Positions 54,554-64,000 of a stretch of 64,000 nt of DNA are shown here, piece by piece; position 1 is the stretch's first letter; each line of letters begins with the position of its first letter. The position numbers and the translations under genes are program-made. Below the pieces are notes generated by a model. It made no database searches and was not told where the DNA came from. It saw nothing but the letters and a program-made list of their open reading frames with translations. The DNA is from Thalassia testudinum. Taxonomy: Eukaryota > Streptophyta > Magnoliopsida > Alismatales > Hydrocharitaceae. Where the stretch lies: the NCBI GenBank assembly GCA_037157565.1, contig JAZHRO010000062.1:4092001-4156000 (forward strand), written 5' to 3'.

Positions 54554-56127
54554 TACCCCCATGCCTATCTTTTGCTAGTCCCTTAGCAAAATTTCAAGGT
54601 TTTAACTTCTGTTCTAGACCCTGAGTGTAAGTGCTTTTCTTTTTCTTTTGTGATTAGGTTAGAATGCTGACAATAGGCCTAGAGGTATTCAAGTACCAAC
54701 CAAAATCTGGACCTGTTCCGCTTTAGCCTCAATCCTCCGCAAAGGTTTCTAAGGCCCACAGAAACTAACCTAGGGTTTGTTGGACTCCACGGTTAAAGCA
54801 CCCGTGCTTGAGACATTCTTAGCCTAAATTCAATTTGCAGTGCATTTTTGTAAGAGAGAGATAGAAGATTTATTTGTTTGGAGAGCTTTTCTCTCTCTTT
54901 TCTTTTTATTTCTAGCTTCGGATTAGCTTCTCAACACGGTCTGTATCGGATTCCACGTCCCCATCATCAATCCTCAAGGGTCCCTGGCTTTCAAGATTTT
55001 GAGATAATCCCGCCCATGGCAACCCCCAGAACCCTGGCTTTCGAGATTTCGAGATAATCTCGCCCATGGCGTTCCGCAGCCGAATTCAGACCCTGGCGAT
55101 CGACATTTCATGATAATGTCGCCCATGGTATCTGAACCAGCACGGTGCTTACATGCCCCCAGTAGGATATTTAAATATCCTAAGAGACAAGCACCGAGGA
55201 GACGATACGTTGTTACGCATCTTCGAGGGGAATTTCCCGCCTCTCTGCGCTGGGAACTCATCCAAATCAACTTGTGTTGATTGGCCGCTCCTAATCTAGG
55301 TGACTTTTGTAGAACATTAAACGCTTTTGCGTGATTTGGATGTTTATGCGCACTGAACTAGACTGTGTGTGAATTTGGGGTGCTTAGGTTACCGAATCCT
55401 ACAAACCGGAGGTCAGTTAACGAGGCCGAATATTTCCTAAGCCTTAGACCTAATACTCAAGCTTCGCATTTTCCCCAACCTCTTGAGGATTACCCAAATT
55501 TTAGCAGATACATGAATTTTTAAGTTAACGAATCTAGCCCAAGAGGCCTAAGACCAACGTTCCCGCTAATCTCTTGTTATGTCTCCTTAGCACTTTTTCT
55601 TTTATTTCTTTTCTTGATCTGGTCTAGAACTTCAGTTAATTCCTTAATCTTTTACTAATGACTATTTCTTTTCATTTTCATTTTGTGCTCCTTTTTTGGC
55701 ATTTTACTCTTTTCCTCCTCTCATTTGTATGACCCTGAATTGTTCCTCCCCTCCTTCAAGTCTCTTTTTTTTTTTTAATTGAAACCCTTTCTTGATATGA
55801 ATTTTCCTGACATTTTGCACTTTCATACCCCCCCATGCCTAAGATTTGCAATGTCTCCATTGTAAATTAGGTGGGTTCGATTTCAGCTTAGTTCATGCAT
55901 TAGGACAGGTGTGTGGTGAGTGAATGGGTCGAAGTGACTTATTGCGAACGATTTCTAATCTCGAGTAGGGATACCTGAGGTGAAGTCGGCTGTTCTAATG
56001 GATGAATCCTAAAGTGCAATATGAATTTTGCATAGAGATGTCAGAAAAGGTTTCAGGTTTTTCAAAGAATGACGGGTTGCCTCCCGTTAAGCGCTGAGTT
56101 TTACGCCATCGGCTGGGCGCAATGAGC
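54554..56127 (-). other. E4 non-coding 3' region with two purine tracts
   Basis: From the pol end (minus): CAATG-GAGA-CATTG hairpin (55849-55862) with AGGCATGGGGGGG (55828-55840), an 18-bp palindrome AGGATATTTAAATATCCT (55164-55181), the triple-hairpin module (54983-55128), a CTAGCAAAA hairpin, and the PPT AGGCATGGGGGTA (54554-54566) touching the LTR. No envelope ORF. Confidence 0.78.
54983..55128 (-). repeat. Triple-hairpin module of E4
   Basis: Sense (minus) order: unit 1 at 55092-55128, stem CGACATT/AATGTCG, loop ATCATGA; unit 2 at 55033-55069, stem CGAGATT/AATCTCG, loop ATCTCGA; unit 3 at 54983-55019, stem CGGGATT/AATCTTG, loop ATCTCAA. Each is flanked by CCATGGG and GCCAGGG. Spacings are 59 and 50 nt, as in E5. 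Confidence 0.78.
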
Positions 56128-57264
56128 TCAAAAGGAATGGAGGGTAAAGGATGACTCAGCGAAATCTATATCGGTCATGTCAATGAACGGTTTGAGTCTC
56201 TGACCGTTCACAACAAAGAGTTCGGAATCATGGCTGAGTGGGCTAATTTCAATGGCTCCATTTCCAAAGATTTGTCGGACTAGGTAAGGTCCGACCCACT
56301 TAGATCTTAACTTTCCTGGGAATAATTTGAGTCGGGCATCAAAGAGTAAAACCTTTTGACCAGGATGAAAGACCTTTCTAGAAATGTGTTTGTCGTGAAA
56401 AGCTTTAACCCGTTCTTTGTAAATTCGCGAGTTCTCATACGCGTCGTGGCGTAATTCATCGATCTTGCTTATTTGAAGTCTTCTGTGGGTTCCAACCTTA
56501 GAAAGATCAAGATTACAATTCTGTACTGCCCAATAGGCTTTATGCTCCAATTCGATGGGGAGGTGACATGCCTTCCCGTACACTAGTCTGAAGGAAGACA
56601 TTCCTAATTGGGTCTTGTGAGCGGTCCTATAGGCCCACAATGCTTCCGGAAGCCGAGAAGACCAATCTTTTCTATCAGGTCGAACAGTAACCTGAAGGAT
56701 CTTTTTGATTTCTCGGTTAGATAGCTCGGCTAGACCATTAGTTTGGGGGTGGTAAGGAGTAGAGATTCGGTGTGACACCCCATATTTGGTCATCAGTGAC
56801 CTGAACTGAGCGTTTGTGAAATGGATCCCTCCGTCGGAAATTATAGCACGTGGGATCCCGAACCTTGAGAAAATGTTTTGATGAATGAATTTTATAACAA
56901 CTTTATGATTGTTGGTTCGGGTCGGAATGGCTTCTATCCACTTGGAAACATAGTCAACTGCGAGTAAGATGTATTCGAATCCATCCGAGATCGAGAAGGG
57001 TCCCATGAAATCAATCCCCCAGACATCAAAAATTTCGCATACCAAGATCGGCTCTAGAGGCATCATGTCTCGATGGCTCATGTTGCCCAGAGTCTGGCAA
57101 CGAGAACATGCCTTACAGTGATCGTATGCATCCTTGAAAATTATGGGCCAATAAAAGCCACATTGGAGGACTTTTGATGCAGTTTTATGTCCTGAGAAAT
57201 GTCCACCGCATGCCTAGTCATGGCAACATGAGAGTATGTCTTTGATTTCCACTTTCGTGACGCA
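56128..57264 (-). CDS. E4 integrase (317-codon open segment from 57081)
   Basis: Best preserved Athila integrase here. From 57081: [29 protein letters not shown] (first Asp), [34 protein letters not shown] (second Asp), YHPQTNGLAELSNREIK (Glu present), [57 protein letters not shown] and [28 protein letters not shown], ending FTLHSF. All three catalytic acids are present. The zinc-finger part just upstream (57082-57264) contains stops, so this is the tail of a polyprotein rather than a separate gene. Confidence 0.85.
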
Positions 57265-58071
57265 TCATCGAATTATCTGATCAGCACCAATGCGGAATAG
57301 ATACGGGTCTTCCCAAAGGTAATACTTGGCATCGAAACGCAATTTGTCCTTCTTGGCCTTCGGCCAATCGGACGGAATCTGATGTGATGCTAAGTAATTT
57401 ACTATATCTGCGAACCATGGAAGACTTGTACTGATAGTCAGGAGGTGCTCATCAGGAAAGTGTTCTGTGATAGGTCCGGAAGGGTCAATTATTTCATAAG
57501 GAAGGCGGGACAAGTGATCAGCTACCACATTTTTCTTTCCCGCCTTGTCACGAATCTCAAGGTCAAATTCTTACAACAGCAAGATCCATCGGATTAATCG
57601 AGGTTTCATGTCCTTCTTTGCAAGGAGATGCCTCACAGCTGTGTGATCTGAGTATATGATGACACGGAACCCAGAAGGTATGATCTGAATTTTTCTAGGG
57701 CAAATACTACAGGAAGCAGCTCTTTCTCAGTAACCGTATAGTTACGCTGAGCCTCATCAAGTGTTTTGCTGGCGTAGTAAATGACCACAGGTTTCCCATC
57801 AATTTTCTGCCCCAAAATCACTCCTACAGCGAAGTCAGATGCATCGCACATGATCTCAAAGGGTTGAGACCAATCAGGGGACTGTAGAATAGGGGCTTGG
57901 GTGACTCAGTCACGTAGGATCTCAAATGATTGAGTGCATTCCTTGGAAATTTTGAAAGGCACATCCTTGGAGAGAAGATTGGTCAGCGGGTGCGCGATTT
58001 TAGAGAAATCAGGGATAAATCGACGGTAAAAACCGATGTGCCCCAAAAAAGATCGGATGTCCTTAATCAAG
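57265..58071 (-). pseudogene. E4 RNase H, frameshifted
   Basis: RNase H blocks MCDASDFAVGVILGQKIDGKPVVIYYASKTLDEAQRNYTVTEKELLPVVFALEKFRSYLLGS (57851 on) are in a different frame from both the RT above and the MVADHLSRLPYEIIDPSGPITEHFPDEH segment below (57528-57265). An indel near 58072 and another near 57650 compensate each other. RT and integrase are thus disconnected in translation. Confidence 0.85.
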
Positions 58072-60282
58072 CTAGGCATACTTGGAAATCAGGTTAACCT
58101 TAGCTCGATCCACTTGGATGCCTTTCTCCGAGATTAAATGTCCCAGGACAATTCCCTCAGGCACCATGAAATGGCTCTTTTCCAAGGAAAGAACCAAATT
58201 CACATCGATGCACCGCCTGAGTATTTGGACCAAGTTTTGGAGGCAATTGTCAAATGATGCTCCAAAAACTGAAAAGTCATCCATGAAGACTTCCAGATAG
58301 TTACCTACCATATCTGAGAATATGGCAAGCATGCACCGCTGAAAAGTTGCAGGTGCATTGCAGAGATCGAATGGCATCCTTTGAAACGCGTACGTCCTGA
58401 AGGGGCAGGTGAATGTGGTCTTTTCTTGGCCCTCTGGATGGATTGCCACCTGGTTGTAACCGGAGTACCCATCAAGAAAGCAGAAGAACCTATTTCCCGC
58501 TAATTTCTCGAGGATCTGATCAATAAACGGTAGTGGGAAATGATCCTTCTTCGTGGAGGAATTTAGTCTTCTATAATAAATGCAGACTCTCCACGAGTTA
58601 GCTATTCGGGTCGGAATGACTTCTCCGGCTTCAGTCGTGATAATGGTAAGTCCTGCCTTTTTAGGCACCACCTGTATTGGACTCACCCAACGACTGTCGG
58701 AGATCGGGTAGATGATCCCTGCATCTAACCACTTTATGATCTCCTTTTTCATGACCTCCTGTAGGTTAGGGTTTAGGCGTCTTTGCATTTCTCTCGAAGG
58801 TCGTGCACCTTCTTCTGTGTAGATTCGATGTGTGCAGTATGAAGGGCTTATACCAGTCAAATCATCGAGAGTCCATCCAATGGCTCTACGATGTTGCTGA
58901 AGAACAAAAATCAAATGGAGTTCCTGGTCAGGTGTGAGTCGAGAGTTGATAATCACAGGAAACGTCTGATTCGAATCCAAAAAGACGTACTTCAGATGCT
59001 CGAAAAGGGGCTTGAGTTCCATGACAGGATTTTCAGCAGCAGCGGGCGGTTCGGGGTTTGTATCAGGAACAAGGGTAGGAGTCATAGGTGTGTCTAGATC
59101 ATGTTCGCACTCCTCTGTTAGTGGGTTTTGATTCTCTAGTGTTTGATCAGGGATAATCAGGTTGTCCTTTACATGCAATTCATCAACCACGGCTCTGATA
59201 TCACATATTTCCTCTATAACCCCACAATTAATCCCTTGTTGGGCCTTAAAAATGTCAATCTTCAGGTTTTGATTCCCAAATTTTAATTCTATCTGACCCT
59301 CTTCGCAGTTTATGTTGGCCCTAGCAGTGGGCAAAAAGGGTCTCCCTAATATGATTGGTGTGTCCCTTGGGTTCTTAGGTGCATCCATGTCCAGTACTAT
59401 GAAGTCCATCGGAAAATAGAAATCTCGTACCCTAACAATGACATCCTCGAGTATTCCTCTAGGTGACTTGATGGATCGATCGGCTAACTGCAATGTCACC
59501 TCAGTGGGTTTAAGTTCAGATTCTTCAAGGTGGTTAAGGAGGGATGTAGGTATTAAATTTATGGAGGCACCTAGGTCTAGTAAGGCTCTATCAAATTGGG
59601 TTTCACCAATTTTACAAGAAATCAAGGGAGTTCCTGGGTCTTTAGCCTTGGGTGGGAGTTTGCTCAAGATGACAGAGCTGGCTTGCTCTGACAGTACGAT
59701 TGGATTCCCATCCTTGGTTCGCGGCTTACGTTTACGGGTACATATGTCTTTCAAGAATCTTGCGTAAGCCAGTATGTGGCGAATTACATCCATCAATGGG
59801 ATGTTCATCTGGACCTGTTCAAAGAGCTTGACCAGATCCTCCTCAGGGGCCACGGGTTTGGTTATCCTTTTTCCTTTGGTCAAGGCCTCAGGAAATGGGA
59901 TCCTAGTTGGTTCCTCTTGGATAGGTCCAGGTTCTTGATCTGGGATAGTGGTATCTTGGATAACTATCCTAGGGTCTTGGCTATTATCAGGCTTAGAGTG
60001 GTTCGGATAATGTGGATCTTGGGTTGTTTTACCACTACGTGTTGTTACAGAGTTTAATCCGGCCTGATTTTGGTTTGGGTTTGGTAGGAGGGGTGGCTGC
60101 TGCTGAAATCCCGTATAAGATGTCGAAGCTTCCATCCCGTCTGGCGATGGAGCAACAGGGGCTTGATAAATCAAATGTGTGTGGCCTGAATTTAGATTCA
60201 TAACGCGCCTCTGGGTCGGCACGTTATTTGGGTTGGGCAGAGGTTGTGAAGGAAGGGTGCCAGGTTGGCGGGAATTTGCCAT
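58072..60282 (-). CDS. E4 protease and reverse transcriptase (736-codon open segment)
   Basis: Longest coding segment of the window. Domains: Pro/Gln-rich linker (residues 1-150), NIPLMDVIRHILAYARFLKDICTRKRK, protease (FDRALLDLGASINLIPTS, active-site DLG near residue 237), linker, and RT from MQRRLNPNLQEVMKKEIIKWLDAGIIYPI to QVDRAKVNLI. F-M-D-D lies at 58276-58287 and FCFLDGYSGYNQ is intact. VCIYYRRL replaces VCIDYRKL, so the Asp of that motif is Tyr, likely inactivating. It is bounded upstream by stops in gag and downstream by a frameshift. Confidence 0.88.
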   Translation of the reverse strand: MANSRQPGTLPSQPLPNPNNVPTQRRVMNLNSGHTHLIYQAPVAPSPDGMEASTSYTGFQQQPPLLPNPNQNQAGLNSVTTRSGKTTQDPHYPNHSKPDNSQDPRIVIQDTTIPDQEPGPIQEEPTRIPFPEALTKGKRITKPVAPEEDLVKLFEQVQMNIPLMDVIRHILAYARFLKDICTRKRKPRTKDGNPIVLSEQASSVILSKLPPKAKDPGTPLISCKIGETQFDRALLDLGASINLIPTSLLNHLEESELKPTEVTLQLADRSIKSPRGILEDVIVRVRDFYFPMDFIVLDMDAPKNPRDTPIILGRPFLPTARANINCEEGQIELKFGNQNLKIDIFKAQQGINCGVIEEICDIRAVVDELHVKDNLIIPDQTLENQNPLTEECEHDLDTPMTPTLVPDTNPEPPAAAENPVMELKPLFEHLKYVFLDSNQTFPVIINSRLTPDQELHLIFVLQQHRRAIGWTLDDLTGISPSYCTHRIYTEEGARPSREMQRRLNPNLQEVMKKEIIKWLDAGIIYPISDSRWVSPIQVVPKKAGLTIITTEAGEVIPTRIANSWRVCIYYRRLNSSTKKDHFPLPFIDQILEKLAGNRFFCFLDGYSGYNQVAIHPEGQEKTTFTCPFRTYAFQRMPFDLCNAPATFQRCMLAIFSDMVGNYLEVFMDDFSVFGASFDNCLQNLVQILRRCIDVNLVLSLEKSHFMVPEGIVLGHLISEKGIQVDRAKVNLISKYA

Positions 60283-61761
60283 CTGAGCCAGTTGGTTGCA
60301 AACCTCTATGATCTCATCCTTATGCTATTTTTGCATTGCCGTATTCGTCTTTTGAATGTCAGCCAGTGCTTGAAGGATAAGAGTCAGTTGATCCTGGTTT
60401 TGCCCAGATTAGTATGTGGGATTGGGCCGAGGCTGAGGCGTCTGATATGGACGAGGGGCTTGTGGACGGTGTTGAAATGGTGGTCTTTGAGAATTTCCCG
60501 CCCACTGAAAGTTAGGGTGATTTCGCCATCCAGGGTTGTAGGTATTGGAGAATGGGTCATTCTGGATGGCATTGAGGTCCTTGCAGTTCTGAGGAACCTC
60601 AGGAAAGTCAGAATACGAGGGTTCAGAGTTCCCCCAACTCGAGTAGAATGGATCGGAGGTCACTCCGGTCCGAGAGGTAGACGGGGGTGAATATGGGTCC
60701 ATCCCCTTGGCAGATTGGAGATAGATGTTTTACACAGTTTCCCTTGCCAGAGGTGGTCGTGCAAAAGAGTTTTGCACAGAGGTGGCTTGCTGCAAATGCC
60801 GAGTTAGCTTGTCCACCTTCTTTTCTATGATAGAAACCTTGTCCAACCGACTAGCCATCAGTTCCAAGTCGACGGAAGTGGACAGGTCCTGCATCTCATG
60901 TGTCCCTCTTAGATTCGTCGATGCGCGGGCATTCGTCCTGTCGAATAATCCCATGGAGTCATTATTTATGGAGTTCTCGCACATGTTTTCGAGAATCTCC
61001 CACACCGTGTCCTCATGTTGACCCATGATGTTTCCTCCGCACGTTGCATTGACGAATAAACGAATGTCCTTACGGAGTCCCTGGTAAAAAGACTGGACTT
61101 GTTCCCACTTAGGGACTCCGTGATGGGGACACTTTCGCATGAGATCTAAGAATCGATCCCATGCTTCGTGACGAGGCTCTCCCGGTTGTTGAGTGAAATG
61201 AGTGATCTGGTGGCGCAAGGCATTCGTCCGGCCAACGGGGAAGAATTTTTTCAAAAATTTGGACTGAAGTTCCTCCCATGTGTTGATCGGACGGGTCTGA
61301 GTTTGATACCAATGTGCGGCCTTGTCCAAGAGGGAGAACGAAAACATTTTCATGAGTAGGATATCCCGATTTTGTAGATTTGACCCGAAGGTCTGGGCCA
61401 GATTCTTGAGTTGTTTAATGTGTTGGAATGAATCCTCAGAGTTAAGCCCATGAAACTTCGGTATGGCATGAATCATATTGGGCTTCAGTTCAGAATCAGG
61501 TCCTCCAATCGAGATTCGTACTCGAGGTTCGATCGCCACCGCAGCGGGATTATAGTGATCTCACATCATAGGTCACTGCGGTGGATTTACAAAGTTCTGA
61601 AAGAGATCATTAAGGCGTTGAAGTTGGTGTTCAAGGTTATTCTCCTCTTCAATGGGTTGTGCCATGATGGGAGAAGAAGGAGAACTAGGGTCTGAATCAG
61701 ATGAAAGATTTATGTGGTGGGGTTGCTGCACAAACAAGGGCGTCGAGGTCCTTAAGACCAC
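60283..61761 (-). pseudogene. gag: E4 gag
   Basis: MAQPIEEENNLEHQLQRLNDLFQNF near 61668-61590, stops near 61573, then a 269-codon open core (61539-60730) with DSFQHIKQLKNLAQTF, DKAAHWYQTQTRPINTWEELQSKFLKKFFPVGRTNALRHQITHF, CPHHGVPKWEQVQSFYQGL and NATCGGN, and a C-terminal part (60702-60409) rich in Pro/Tyr/Asn. All segments share one reading frame and are separated by single stops. The first codons fall inside the palindrome at 61745. Confidence 0.87.
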
Positions 61762-61857
61762 CCTTAAGACCTCCTTTAGAAATTCATTCTCGTCGAGGCT
61801 TGGCCTCGACGAGAATGAATTTCTAAAGGAGGTCTTAAGGGTGGTCTTAAGGACCTC
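61745..61857. repeat. Perfect 113-bp palindrome, 55-bp arms and 3-nt centre
   Basis: Arms 61745-61799 and 61803-61857 are exact reverse complements around TTG (61800-61802). The left arm includes the first codons and upstream leader of E4 gag. Similarity ends sharply at both outer edges. Confidence 0.95.
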
Positions 61858-62493
61858 CTACCGAACATGCACCGAAGGATGTGATGAGATTAGAAGGTGC
61901 TGAACCCAATCAAGACACCCAAAAATTGTTGGGTGACTATAGAGGTTCGGGGCGGATGGACCCCTTAGTTAGAAAGGTCGTCCACTTGAGAAATACCTGG
62001 GCAGTCAGAGAGGGAGAGTCCCACAAAGACCCCTACACAGTAGAGCGTCCCCACGAGTTACAGGGTTTCCCCCACCCGACCTCTCTTGTCATTGCGGTTC
62101 CAGGTAGACCAGAATGGGGACCTTGACCTCTTAAGTCTACCTTTTTTTACTTTAAGATCAACGTGCTTAATGTTCCACTTGAACTTTTAGGTATTTTTAG
62201 TGAAAAAGTGACCTAATTTTAAGGTTAGTTGTCCCAAGGGATCAACTTCACCTCTTGTTCCTTTGAGAGCTTTTAGGTCCTTTCTTTTAGGGTTCAACTG
62301 GATTAAAAGCCTGATTTGCTTAGGGTTCCTCTTGTATAGGTCTTTTCAAACAAGGTTTAGGCACACCTCTTTTTGGAAAAATTTGTTTCTTTGTTTAAGA
62401 TAAGATGTCTCTCTAAAAACCCTAGCTTTTTAATTCTTAACTTGGCTCTAGTGGGTCCAATTTAGTTGCCTCAGAATTTAGTACCTAGGGCTC
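61858..62493. other. Unassigned DNA between palindrome and inverted LTR
   Basis: An 81-codon ORF at 61881-62126 (+) has no recognised motif and is probably chance. The rest is AT-rich with TTTAGGGTT-like runs. It may be flanking DNA or a leader remnant. No primer binding site or PPT is recognised. Confidence 0.4.
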
Positions 62494-64000
62494 TGATGAG
62501 AGCCTCATCATGAGCCATAACTAGCTCATTTTGACCCAATAAAGAAGATAAAAGCTCCTACATAACCTAGAAGAAGGCCTAAATGAAGGAATAAGTGCTC
62601 TGAGAAGAAAACATGAAATAAAGGTTAAAACTGCAATTTTACCATTGCAGTACATAAACAGGATTTCTTAGAGGCAAAACATAGGTCAAATGGTCTAAAT
62701 AAGATAAAAAGTGGGTTGAGTCAATCGGAAATGGGTTCATGTGTAATTTAGGAATTAAATGACATTTGATAACCTTAAAACAGACCCGCTTAAATCAACA
62801 AGGTTTCGGTCAGGATAAAAATCAAGTAAACCCTCTAAAAATCATGGAAAAATATCCCCTATGGTTTAGAACACTTAATATGGCCTTTGGAACCCAGTTT
62901 GACCTAGATTAGGGTCCTAGCTCATCAATTAACCTAATTTGGGTTTTTACGCAAAATATCCAGTCAAACGGGGTTAAACCTAAAATCCAACTTCACCATT
63001 GGATTCCTTAGGTCCAAATTAGGTTTGTACCAAAATTTGGACCTAAGGGGAGGTCATCTTGACCTACTTTGCAATTTAGTACACCCAAATCATAATTTAG
63101 TCACTATCTTTTGAAAATCATCGCAGAGAGCCCCCTAACTTCCTCGCCACCTTTGCAATCAGGTCCTTCCGCCATTATTGGGGCAGAATCCTTCTCCGAC
63201 GAGGATTAAAGAGGGAATACTCTCTGATTCCTTAGAGATCCCCTCCCAGAAATGGAAGGGAGATTCTCTGAGGAATTCCCTTCCATCTGAGGCCAGTCTT
63301 GACCCCTGGTGTGAACCCAATCTCTCGTGCGAACGCACGAGGGGTTTGGGTATCCACCCACTTTCCTTCTCCGGCGAGCCGTCAGAGAGAAAGGCGTGCC
63401 CTCCACTCTCTGAAAGCACGGCCCAGTGCCTATAAAAGAACCCCCAAACCCGGCCGCTCATTTTTAGCTTGACTTCGCCGGACTTCCACCTCAAATTCTT
63501 CTCTTTCTTCTCTGGCCAAGGGTCCAGCGAGCTCCGGCGAGCCCCCCTCCGCTCCCTCTTCACTCTACCAGAAAACCAGTGGCAGAGACTTCTTCCTGAT
63601 TCTCCTTTGCGGCGCGCAATACCCGCACACGCCGCCTCAGCCCCGTCGTCGCCGCCGTCCTCCTCCACTGGGCAGCTTCTTCTCCGGCGACAGCAAGTAC
63701 TGTTGTCCGCCTCTCCATCCCCTTCGTCCATGTAAGTAGGTTAGAATTGTTCCACAACCTCCCCTCTTTCTTTTCCCAATTTTATTTCAATTGATTGCCC
63801 CTCGACCGTCGCTGACCACCGCCATCTTCCTCGCCACTGGCCGACCTCCGGCGAGTCGCCCCCATCATTCCGCCCCTCCATACGACTCGCCAAACAACTC
63901 ATAAGCTCCACCTCACCACAAGGAACACTCTCCGCCCATCCACCATCCCTCTACGCCTCCACCACAGCCCCCCAAACACCCCCACACTTCCGGTCACAGG
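62494..64000 (+). repeat. Second E4-family LTR, opposite orientation, runs off the window
   Basis: Starts TGATGAGAGCCTCATCA and matches the reverse complement of 51881-54553 over about 1.5 kb (for example GACCCGCTTAAATCAACAAGG), with scattered differences of roughly a tenth by eye. TATA box at 63431-63438. No PPT precedes it, so it is a solo LTR or the 5' LTR of a plus-strand element beyond the window. Confidence 0.8.
63431..63438 (+). promoter_or_regulatory. TATA box of the inverted E4-family LTR
   Basis: TATAAAAG, followed about 30 bp on by CCCGGCCGCTC and then a pyrimidine-rich start region. Confidence 0.7.

Noticed and set aside
61881..62126. 81-codon ORF next to the palindrome
   Set aside because: No recognised motif, no neighbours suggesting a gene, length within chance expectation.
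63159..63731. 190-codon ORF (minus)
   Set aside because: Antisense to the LTR promoter region at 63431. The counterpart in the other LTR is broken; a chance ORF in GC-rich DNA.

Overview
The window looks like repeat-rich nuclear DNA of a flowering plant. I see no host protein gene, no rRNA and no functional tRNA. Almost every base can be assigned to LTR retrotransposons, mostly decayed and nested in one another. The families are Athila-type Ty3/gypsy elements (five coding copies, called E1 to E5 here, plus extra LTRs), two chromodomain Ty3/gypsy elements (chromovirus 1 and 2) and one young Sirevirus-type Ty1/copia derivative. This composition, with plant tRNA-Asp and initiator-tRNA-Met type primer binding sites, fits pericentromeric or other heterochromatic angiosperm DNA. 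I cannot name the species.

Layout. 1-8395 (+): E1, lacking its 5' end, a gag-pol frame of 1,773 codons with 17 stops and no net frameshift, a structured 3' region and a 3' LTR. 8615-19759 (-): E2, tail-to-tail with E1, with an internal gag/protease deletion and a foreign LTR (16512-18364) inserted beside its 5' LTR. 19760-22191: degenerate LTR-like DNA. 22192-31778 (-): E3, whose 3' end is deleted and which sits in the leader of an older element whose LTR and primer binding site are at 31828-33576. 33577-43040 (-): chromovirus 1, split in its integrase gene by the Sirevirus derivative at 35723-40683, which has a CATCG target duplication. 43050-44090: an LTR fragment. 44091-51880 (-): chromovirus 2, split by 5'-truncated E5 (+, about 46955-51390). 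51881-61761 (-): E4, the best preserved Athila copy, whose gag end runs into a perfect 113-bp palindrome. 62494-64000 (+): a second LTR of the E4 family in the opposite orientation.

How the parts work together. The Athila copies share gag, aspartic protease, reverse transcriptase, RNase H and integrase in one polyprotein frame, then a 1.2-1.6 kb non-coding 3' region. That region holds repeated RNA-hairpin modules and two hairpin-plus-purine-tract modules, the second of which abuts the LTR. The Sirevirus derivative keeps only a shortened gag, so any movement must rely on enzymes supplied by relatives.

Most interesting signals: (1) a tandem triple-hairpin module in the 3' regions of E4 and E5 whose stems co-vary around a near-constant loop; (2) 16 AGACGTCY palindromes per Sirevirus LTR, forming eight pairs with exactly 20-bp spacing, with the same spacing grammar recurring in a chromovirus LTR and in an Athila LTR; (3) the palindrome at 61.8 kb; (4) the gag-only, near-identical-LTR Sirevirus derivative. 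All domain calls come from reading the translated sequence; no database search was run.
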